Positions 58,384 to 64,000 of a stretch of DNA of 64,000 nucleotides are shown piece after piece (the stretch's first letter is position 1; the number at the start of each line of letters is the position of its first letter). The position numbers and the translations under genes are program-made. Under the pieces are notes generated by a model. That model did no database searches. It saw only the letters and a list, made by a program, of their open reading frames with translations, and was not told the origin of the DNA. Source of the DNA: Pseudonocardia sulfidoxydans NBRC 16205 (lineage in GTDB: Bacteria; Actinomycetota; Actinomycetes; Mycobacteriales; Pseudonocardiaceae). The stretch is from positions 62,001 through 126,000 of the forward strand of contig NZ_BJVJ01000005.1 of NCBI RefSeq assembly GCF_007989085.1, in the 5' to 3' direction.

Positions 58384-59720
58384 GCGGCCTCCAGTCCTGC
58401 CTCGTCGAGGTGCGCGGTCTCGGGGGCGATCCGCAGCGTACCCAGTGTGATCACGGCGGTGATCGCCACGAAGACGGTGATGGCCAGGCCGGTGCCGAAT
58501 CCTTCGAGCAACGACAGCGACACGACGGGTACGAGCCCGCCCAGCGCTCCGGTCACCTGGTAGGCCAGCGAGGCCCCGCTGTAGCGCACGCGCGAGGGGA
58601 ACAGCTCGGACAGGAACGCACCTTGGGATCCGTACAGGATTCCCCAGCTGACCACACCGACCGCGATCGCGATGACCACGCCCGGTCCGCCGAGGTTGTC
58701 GATCAACGGGAAGAACGCGAACGCCCACAGGCCCATCACGACCGACGCGATCGCATACATCGGCCGTCGTCCGACCCGGTCGGACAGCGCCCCGCTGAGC
58801 AGGATCACGGGGATGCACAAGGCCGCCCCGATCACGGTCCCGTACAGCCCGTAGGAGCTGGGGATCTTCTTCAGGCTCAGGTAGGCGAGGCCGACCGTGG
58901 TGAACACGTAGTAGCCGCCGAAGGACACCACGGTCACCCCGATCGCGATGAGCAGCCGGCGCCAGTGGAGGCGCAGCGTCTCCCCGACCGGCGACGTGGC
59001 GGTCCTCTGCTCGGCCTGCATCTGCCGGAACACGGGGGACTCGTCGACCTGTCGGCGCAGCACGACGCCCACGACGATCAGAACGATGCTGATGAGGAAC
59101 GGCACCCGCCAGGCCCAGCGCTCGAACGCGTCCGTCCCGGCTGCCGCGACGACCCCGAGCACGACCCCGTTGGCGAGCAGCAGCCCGACCGGGCTCCCGA
59201 GCTGCACCCAACTGGTGGCGCGGCCCCGGCGGCCGGCGCCGGCGTGCTCGCTGATCAGCAGGACCGCACCACCCCACTCGCCGCCGACCGCGGCGCCCTG
59301 CAGAACACGCAGCAGCACCAGCAGCAGCGGCGCCCAGATGCCGACCGAGGCGTAGGTCGGCAACGCTCCGATCAGGACCGTCGCCCCGCCCATCATCATC
59401 AGTGTCAGCATCAGGGTGCGGCGGCGGCCGATCCTGTCTCCCAGGTGGCCGAACACCGCGGCGCCGACAGGGCGGGCGAGGAAGCCGACGGCGAACGTCG
59501 ACAGCGCCAGCAGGGTGCCGACTCCCGGACTGCTGGCGGGGAAGAAGATCTTGTTGAAGACGAGTGCGGCGACCGAGCCGTACACGATGAAGTCGTAGAA
59601 CTCGAGCGTGGTGCCGATGACGCTGGCGAGCACGACCTTCCGCGGCGCGCGCCGGTCGGGGTCGACGTCGGGTCCGCCGTCGGCTCTGCGTGTCGCCTGC
59701 TCGGGGTGATGGTGGGCCAT
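58380..59720 (-). CDS. MFS transporter, metabolite:H+ symporter (MHS) family
   Basis: A 446-residue carrier with 12 membrane segments. The MHS start is VVLASVIGTTLEFYDFIVYG. The helix 2-3 loop is GHLGDRIGRRRTLMLTLMM and the mid loop LSGALSDRVGRRPMYAIASV. LRVLQGAAVGGEWGGAVLL and LSELFPSRVRYSGASLAYQV are conserved in this family (ShiA, ProP, KgtP). Substrates are organic acids, often mono- or dicarboxylates. ATG 59720 has GAGGAGGA upstream. It lies 98 bases after the GntR gene, and the gap holds nothing else. Confidence 0.93.
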   Translation of the reverse strand: MAHHHPEQATRRADGGPDVDPDRRAPRKVVLASVIGTTLEFYDFIVYGSVAALVFNKIFFPASSPGVGTLLALSTFAVGFLARPVGAAVFGHLGDRIGRRRTLMLTLMMMGGATVLIGALPTYASVGIWAPLLLVLLRVLQGAAVGGEWGGAVLLISEHAGAGRRGRATSWVQLGSPVGLLLANGVVLGVVAAAGTDAFERWAWRVPFLISIVLIVVGVVLRRQVDESPVFRQMQAEQRTATSPVGETLRLHWRRLLIAIGVTVVSFGGYYVFTTVGLAYLSLKKIPSSYGLYGTVIGAALCIPVILLSGALSDRVGRRPMYAIASVVMGLWAFAFFPLIDNLGGPGVVIAIAVGVVSWGILYGSQGAFLSELFPSRVRYSGASLAYQVTGALGGLVPVVSLSLLEGFGTGLAITVFVAITAVITLGTLRIAPETAHLDEAGLEAA

Positions 59721-59818
59721 GCGGGGTGTCCTCCTCGACGAGTGCATCCACAGTGGACTGCGTGAGGCTGCGGCGACGGGAAGAGCCGCGCAGCACCGGC
59801 CTGGTCGCCGGTCGTGGT

Positions 59819-60514
59819 TCAGGTGGCCGGGAAGTCCGCGAACCCGGTGGTGTGCCGGGCGGGATCCTCGAGGGCGGCCAACAGCTGCGCCGCCGAGTGG
59901 GCCATCACCCGGTCGATCGTGCGCTGGATGAAGGCGGGGTCGCGGGAGCGGATCGCGTCGACGAACACGAGATGGTCCTCCGCGCCCATCAGCGGCAGCA
60001 CCACCGACTCGCCCATTCCGGAGTGGACGGAGCTCATCTGCGTGACCAGGTGCTCCCAGGTCCGGGCGAGCGTCTCGTTGCCCGAGAGCCGGCACAGCTG
60101 TCGGTGGAACTCCAGGTCGGTCTGCAGCCTCGCCAGGAAGGGCTTGTCGCGGGCGCGGTGCATCTCGTCGACCAGTTGCTCGAGCCGGTCGGAGTGCTGC
60201 TCCCAGTCGTCGGACAACGAGATCGCGACGGCTGCCCGCCCTTCCAGCGCGGCCCGGACGTCGTAGATCCCGGTGATCTCGTCGGGGCTGAGCCGGCGCA
60301 CGATCGTCCCGGTCCGCGGCAGGTGCACCACGAGGCCCTGGTCGTGGAGCTCGCGCAGGGCCTCGCGGACCGTCCCCCGGCTCACCCCGAACCGGGCGCT
60401 GAGCGCGGTCTCGACGAGCGCGGTACCCGCCGCCAGCTCACCGGTGATGATCTCCGCGCGCAGGCCGTCGACCAGCTGCTCGCGCAGGGTCCGCCGTTCC
60501 AGGAGCTCGGCCAT
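59819..60514 (-). CDS. GntR family regulator, FadR/FCD subfamily
   Basis: A 231-residue regulator: LREQLVDGLRAEIITGELAA, GTALVETALSARFGVSRGTV, REALRELHDQGLVVHLPRTG form the winged helix. The FCD domain has YDVRAALEGRAAVAIS, DLEFHRQLCRLSGNETLART and EDHLVFVDAIRSRDPAF, with the metal-ligand Asp and His residues. ATG 60514 is chosen although no clear ribosome site precedes it; GTG 60586 is an overlapping alternative. It lies inside the operon and probably binds the palindrome at 62308-62324 ahead of the first gene. Confidence 0.9.
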   Translation of the reverse strand: MAELLERRTLREQLVDGLRAEIITGELAAGTALVETALSARFGVSRGTVREALRELHDQGLVVHLPRTGTIVRRLSPDEITGIYDVRAALEGRAAVAISLSDDWEQHSDRLEQLVDEMHRARDKPFLARLQTDLEFHRQLCRLSGNETLARTWEHLVTQMSSVHSGMGESVVLPLMGAEDHLVFVDAIRSRDPAFIQRTIDRVMAHSAAQLLAALEDPARHTTGFADFPAT

Positions 60515-60518
60515 GACG

Positions 60519-61364
60519 CTACGCGGGGCCGTGTGCCGCGTCGCCGGCGACGCCCGCGCTGCTGTTCGCGGCTGCGAAATAGGCACTGTCGGGGTTGACG
60601 CTGTAGCTCTTCGAGGCCGACCAGCCGCCGTCGACGGGCAGCACCACTCCGGTCACGAACCCGCTCGCCGGGCCGGTGAGGAATGCGGTCGTCTCCGCGA
60701 CGTCCGTCGCCGATCCGCCCGCGCCGAGCGGGACCACCGTCGCCAGCGACGCGACGAACTCCTCGTCCGCGTAGTAGCCCTCGGTCATCGGCGTGCGGAT
60801 GGTGCCGGGGGCCACGACGTTGACCCGGATGCCGTGGCGGGCGAGGTCCGTGGCGAGGTTCTTCGACAGCCCGACCACCCCGTGCTTGCTGGCCGAGTAG
60901 GCCGGGCGGTTCCCGATGCCGGTCAGGCCCGCGACAGAGGCGATGTTCACGATCGAACGCGACGCCCCGTCGGCGCGCCGGACCGCGCGCAGCGCGAACT
61001 CGCGGCAGGTCAGGAAGGTGCCGGTGAGGTTGGTCGCCACCACGTCGTGCCACTGCGCCACCGAGATCGTCAGCACGTCGACGATCTCGCGGACACCGCC
61101 GCTGTTGACCAGCGTGTCGACACCGCCGAGGCGCTCCTCGGCCGCGTCGAACACCGCGACCACCGACTCCTCGGCGCGGACGTCGCAGCCCAGGCCGACG
61201 TGGCGGCCCGGTCCCGGCAGCCCCGCGGCGACCTCCGCCGCTCCTGCCTCGTCGAGGTCGACCACGACGACGTGGTCGCCGCGCGTCGCGAAGGACGACG
61301 CGATGGCGCGGCCGAAACCGCCCGCGCCCCCGGTCACCATCGAAACCCGGTTCTCGCTCACCAT
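60519..61364 (-). CDS. SDR family oxidoreductase
   Basis: A 281-residue short-chain dehydrogenase. TGGAGGFGRAIASSFATRGD is the cofactor loop with VVVVDLDEA favouring NAD. NSGGVRE replaces the usual NAG, and the active site is VNIASVAGLTGIGNRPAYSA followed by SKHG (Tyr and Lys). PVDGGWSASKSYSVN closes the domain, and about 20 extra residues form the tail. GGGGAG precedes ATG 61364. It lies 2 bases after the lyase gene. It probably oxidises a hydroxy acid of the same path. Confidence 0.92.
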   Translation of the reverse strand: MVSENRVSMVTGGAGGFGRAIASSFATRGDHVVVVDLDEAGAAEVAAGLPGPGRHVGLGCDVRAEESVVAVFDAAEERLGGVDTLVNSGGVREIVDVLTISVAQWHDVVATNLTGTFLTCREFALRAVRRADGASRSIVNIASVAGLTGIGNRPAYSASKHGVVGLSKNLATDLARHGIRVNVVAPGTIRTPMTEGYYADEEFVASLATVVPLGAGGSATDVAETTAFLTGPASGFVTGVVLPVDGGWSASKSYSVNPDSAYFAAANSSAGVAGDAAHGPA

Positions 61365-61366
61365 GA

Positions 61367-62266
61367 CTACTCCCCCGCCTCTCGTCCCACACCGAACTCG
61401 TCGGCTCCGAGCACCCGCTCGTACTCCGCGAGCGGCATCAGCATCCCCGTCACGTCCGCCGTGGACCCGCCGTCCTTGATCGCACGCAACACCGTCCGGG
61501 CCGCCTGCGCGTACGCCAGCGTCGTCGACAGACACATGATCACGACCTTGTAGCCCAGCCGGTCGAGCTCGGCGGTGTCGACCACTGTCCACGGCCACAC
61601 CTCGAACGCGTCGAACAGCAGCGGGACGCCCGGGAGCAGCCCCGGCAACGCCCGCACCTGCTCCTCCGACGCGACGTCCTCGACCATCACCAGGTCCGCG
61701 CCCAGCTCCGCGAACGCCTCCGCCCGGCGGACGGCCTCGTCGAGATCGCCCAGGGCGAGCGCGTCGGTGCGCGCGATGATCATCAGATCCGGGTCGGTGC
61801 GGGCGGCCAGCGCACTGCGGACCCGTGCGACCGCGTCGTCGAACGGCACGATCCGCACACCGCCCATCGCACCGCAGCGTTTCGGCAGGTCCTGGTCCTC
61901 GATGTGGATCGCGGCGACGCCGGTCCGCTCGAACTCGGTGACGGTGCGCGCGATGGCGTGTGCGTCGCCGTAGCCGGCGTCGGCATCGGCGATCACCGGC
62001 ACGTTCACCGCACCGGTCACCCAGCGCGCACGCTGGGTCATCTCGTACAGCCCTGCCAACCCGATGTCGGGCCGGCCCAGCAGCCCCGCGGACGCTGCGT
62101 TGCCCGACAGGTACACCGCCTCGAAGCCTTCGTCCTGGGCGATGCGCGCGGCCAGGGCGTCGTGGCAGCCGGGTGCGACGACGCATCCGGGCTGCGCGAC
62201 GAGGTCACGGAGGCGGCGACGAAGCGCCGCCGTCCCCCACGGCAGCTGTCCCTCACGAGTCCTCAC
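61367..62266 (-). CDS. Isocitrate lyase/PEP mutase family protein
   Basis: A 299-residue TIM-barrel enzyme. VAPGCHDALAARIAQDEGFE and YLSGNAASAGLLGRPDIGLA open the family. The metal site is DADAGYGD near 94-101, and the catalytic loop is EDQDLPKRCGAMGG with the Cys that acts in 2-methylisocitrate and oxaloacetate lyases. IIARTDALALGDLDEAVRRA follows. The reaction is C-C (or C-P) bond cleavage of a 2-hydroxy or 2-oxo dicarboxylate such as a substituted malate. It starts at GTG 62266 and leads the operon lyase-SDR-gntR-MHS-hydrolase. Confidence 0.9.
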   Translation of the reverse strand: MRTREGQLPWGTAALRRRLRDLVAQPGCVVAPGCHDALAARIAQDEGFEAVYLSGNAASAGLLGRPDIGLAGLYEMTQRARWVTGAVNVPVIADADAGYGDAHAIARTVTEFERTGVAAIHIEDQDLPKRCGAMGGVRIVPFDDAVARVRSALAARTDPDLMIIARTDALALGDLDEAVRRAEAFAELGADLVMVEDVASEEQVRALPGLLPGVPLLFDAFEVWPWTVVDTAELDRLGYKVVIMCLSTTLAYAQAARTVLRAIKDGGSTADVTGMLMPLAEYERVLGADEFGVGREAGE

Positions 62267-62274
62267 GCCGCAAA

Positions 62275-62324
62275 CGGTGACCGTCGGCTCCGTCGAGTGT
62301 CAACAGGCCATTGTCGGACAATGG
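62275..62324 (-). promoter_or_regulatory. Promoter and GntR operator of the lyase operon
   Basis: CCATTGTCGGACAATGG at 62308-62324 is a perfect 17-bp palindrome with the TTGTC-n-GACAA half-sites common for FCD GntR regulators. Just downstream (reverse strand) is a consensus -35 TTGACA (complement of 62298-62303) and, after 17 bases, a weak -10 at 62275-62280 (TCACCG). The operator lies next to the -35, as expected for repression or activation by the GntR encoded in the operon. Confidence 0.65.
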
Positions 62325-62438
62325 ACAGGCAGTGCCGAACGCCAGGCCACCGCCGTGACGGCGGCCGCAACGGTGTCGTGGAGTGACGTCGTCGGTACCG
62401 GCATCGGTCCGCCCGGCGGGAGCTGTTCAATTGGGGCC

Positions 62439-63233
62439 GTGCACGTCGCGCCTGCGCTTCCGGTCCCCTCGTTCCTCTCCGCCGCCGACGGCGTGCGGCT
62501 CGCCTACCGGGAGGTGGGCGAGGGCCGGCCGACGGTGCTGCTGCACGGGTTCTCCTCGACCGCGGTGATCAACTGGATCGCTCCCGGGCACGCGGCGGCC
62601 GTCGCGGCCACCGGGCGGCGGGTGATCCTGCCCGACCTGCGCGGGCACGGCGACAGCGACCGCAGTCACGACCCGGCCGCCTATCCGGCCGACGTCGTCA
62701 CCGACGACGTGTTCGCCCTGCTCGACCACCTGGGCCTGACCGACGGCGAGTTCGACCTCGGCGGCTACTCGCTCGGCGGCCGCACCTCGCTGCGCGCCGT
62801 GGTGCGCGGTGCCCGGCCGGGCAGGCTCGTCGTCGCCGGGATGGGCCTGGCCGGGGTGACACACATGCGCGGGCACTCGTTCGCCGACGTGTTCCTGCAC
62901 GTCCTCACCGATCCCCCGCCCGCCGACGGCACGTTCGCACCGGGCAGCGCGGAGGGGCGGATCACCGACTTCGTCGCGCGCATCGGGGCCGACCGGACGG
63001 CACTGCGGCTCACCCTGGGCACGGCCGTCGACACCCCGGCCGCCGACGTGGCCCGCGTCGACGTCCCGACGCTGGTGGTGTGCGGGGACCGCGACGACCC
63101 CGCCGACGCCCGGGTCCTCTCAGACGTGTTGCCGCGAAGCACGTTCGCGACGGTGAAGGGCGACCACATCAGCGCGGCGAACCGTTCCGACGCACTGGGG
63201 GCGGCGATGGCGGCGTTCCTCGGGGCTGGCTGA
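62439..63233 (+). CDS. Alpha/beta hydrolase
   Basis: A 264-residue hydrolase. RPTVLLHGFSSTAVINW holds the oxyanion HG, ILPDLRGHGDSDRSHDPAAY is the family stretch, the nucleophile Ser lies in DLGGYSLGGRTSLRA, the acid in VVCGDRDDPADAR and the His in VKGDHISAANRSD. It starts at GTG 62439 without a strong ribosome site. It is divergent from the lyase operon and convergent with a dehydrogenase gene, ending 2 bases before it. It may share the GntR-controlled pathway, but nothing shows its substrate. Confidence 0.87.
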   Translation: MHVAPALPVPSFLSAADGVRLAYREVGEGRPTVLLHGFSSTAVINWIAPGHAAAVAATGRRVILPDLRGHGDSDRSHDPAAYPADVVTDDVFALLDHLGLTDGEFDLGGYSLGGRTSLRAVVRGARPGRLVVAGMGLAGVTHMRGHSFADVFLHVLTDPPPADGTFAPGSAEGRITDFVARIGADRTALRLTLGTAVDTPAADVARVDVPTLVVCGDRDDPADARVLSDVLPRSTFATVKGDHISAANRSDALGAAMAAFLGAG

Positions 63234-63235
63234 GC

Positions 63236-64000
63236 TCACGTGATCGTCCGGACCGGGGCACCGGCCATGAACGCCGCGATGTCCTCGACGACCTCGCGCC
63301 AGAAGATGGCGTACCCGCCGCGGGTGACGTAGCCCAGGTGCGGGGTGGCCAGCACGGTGGGCAGTGTGCGGAACGGGTGGTCGGCGGGCAGCGGTTCGAC
63401 GTCGTACACGTCGAGCCCGGCCCCGGCGATGCGCTCCTCGCGCAGGGCCGTGACCAGCGCGTCCTGGTCGACGATCGGGGCCCGCGAGGTGTTCACGAGG
63501 AACGCGGACGGCTTCATCGCGGCGAGGTCGTCGGCCCCGACCAGACCACGGCTGCGGTCGGACAGCACGAGGTGGATCGTCAGGAAGTCGGCGGCCGCGA
63601 CCAGCTCGGCCTTCGACCCGGCGAGGCGCACCCCGGCGGCCGCGGCCGCGCCGGCAGTGAGGTTCTGGCTCCACGCGGCGACGTCCATCCCGAACGCCAG
63701 ACCGACCTTGGCGACGAGGGAGCCGATCCGCCCCAGGCCCAGCACGCCGAGGGTGGCGCCGGCGAGGTCGGTGCCAACGGTCTGCTGCCAGCGCCCGTTG
63801 GACCGCAGGCCGGTGTTCTCGACGACGACGCTGCGCGCGAGCCCGGTGATCAGCGCCCACGTCAGCTCGACCGTGGACGTCGTGAGCCCGCCGGTGCCGC
63901 ACACGACGATCCCGCGCTGCGTGGCGGCGGCGACGTCGACCGACGCGTTGCGCATCCCCGTCGTGACCAGCAGCCGCAGGTCGGGCAGCTGCTCGAGCAC
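63236..64000 (-). CDS. D-isomer-specific 2-hydroxyacid dehydrogenase (N-terminal part outside window)
   Basis: The frame continues past the right window edge, so 254 residues of the C-terminal part are seen. The NAD loop is LGVLGLGRIGSLVAKVGLAF. The later family motifs are FLTIHLVLSDRSRGLVGADD, MKPSAFLVNTSRAPIVDQDA and PTVLATPHLGYVTRGG with the catalytic His. Residues before the loop (LLVTTGMRNASVDVAAATQR) belong to the substrate domain. It reduces a 2-oxo acid or oxidises a D-2-hydroxy acid with NAD(P). It is close to glyoxylate/hydroxypyruvate reductase-like enzymes. Confidence 0.9.
   Translation of the reverse strand: MLEQLPDLRLLVTTGMRNASVDVAAATQRGIVVCGTGGLTTSTVELTWALITGLARSVVVENTGLRSNGRWQQTVGTDLAGATLGVLGLGRIGSLVAKVGLAFGMDVAAWSQNLTAGAAAAAGVRLAGSKAELVAAADFLTIHLVLSDRSRGLVGADDLAAMKPSAFLVNTSRAPIVDQDALVTALREERIAGAGLDVYDVEPLPADHPFRTLPTVLATPHLGYVTRGGYAIFWREVVEDIAAFMAGAPVRTIT

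Overview
The window is 64 kb of very GC-rich DNA (strong G/C preference at third codon positions, many GTG starts, and operon junctions that mostly overlap as ATGA, GTGA or TGATG). It fits an actinobacterial chromosome, most like Pseudonocardiaceae. Pointers to this are the XRE/DUF5753 plus DUF397 pair, a DUF574 methyltransferase, an hpn-type hopanoid cluster, PucR and FCD-GntR regulators and a form II CoxL protein. No tRNA, rRNA, CRISPR array, insertion sequence or phage gene was seen. The first and last genes run off the window. Functions are read from motifs and remembered family features; no search was run.

Region by region. (1) 1-7470: FAD monooxygenase (partial) divergent from a TetR regulator; a DinB remnant ending in five 24-bp repeats; an RsbW-like ATPase; an ECF sigma factor with a SnoaL-like tail; a DUF574 methyltransferase; the XRE/DUF397 pair; a small Cys/His protein; a GT4 glycosyltransferase. 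Several of these are types found in whiJ-like regulatory sets of actinomycetes. (2) 7549-13263: a galactose (Leloir) locus, deoR-galT-galK, divergent from an SSS symporter with a small two-helix partner; then an unlisted 40-residue ORF. (3) 13459-16748: FGGY sugar kinase, class II aldolase and a PucR regulator. (4) 16875-25667: a seven-gene hopanoid operon (hpnC, hpnD, hpnE, prenyl synthase, shc, an HpnG-IspH fusion, hpnH), from prenyl diphosphates to adenosylhopane and its processing. (5) 25786-31871: membrane and lipid genes, including a protein that joins a GT28/MGDG-synthase-like glycosyltransferase to a WS/DGAT acyltransferase. (6) 32035-40866: aroQ, then an operon of a molybdenum hydroxylase large subunit, PxpA, a biotin carrier, biotin carboxylase, PxpB and PxpC, divergent from a PucR regulator. 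Together the biotin proteins and PxpB/C look like a split urea-carboxylase-type machine. (7) 41169-49535: GNAT, MarR, an MFS transporter and a complete dipeptide/nickel-type ABC importer. (8) 49659-57430: aromatic catabolism with a phthalate-type Rieske oxygenase, GalC-like aldolase and GalB-like hydratase, divergent from a GntR regulator and a MetE-like/hydrolase/muconolactone-isomerase-like/TPP-enzyme operon. (9) 57463-64000: epoxide hydrolase-like protein, MHS transporter, GntR, SDR and PEP-mutase/isocitrate-lyase-family lyase under a clear GntR operator, then an alpha/beta hydrolase and a D-2-hydroxyacid dehydrogenase (partial).

Two families of intergenic palindromes recur. One is a 40-bp element built on GTGAGTGGCGATAGTCGC (three copies, two of which supply the stop codon of a gene). 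The other is built on GCGCAACCTCAC (three hairpins plus a four-unit tandem array). Both look like genome-specific REP-like elements or terminators and are among the best leads here. The most novel gene-level leads are the GT-WS/DGAT fusion, the HpnG-IspH fusion and the molybdenum hydroxylase plus biotin/Pxp operon.
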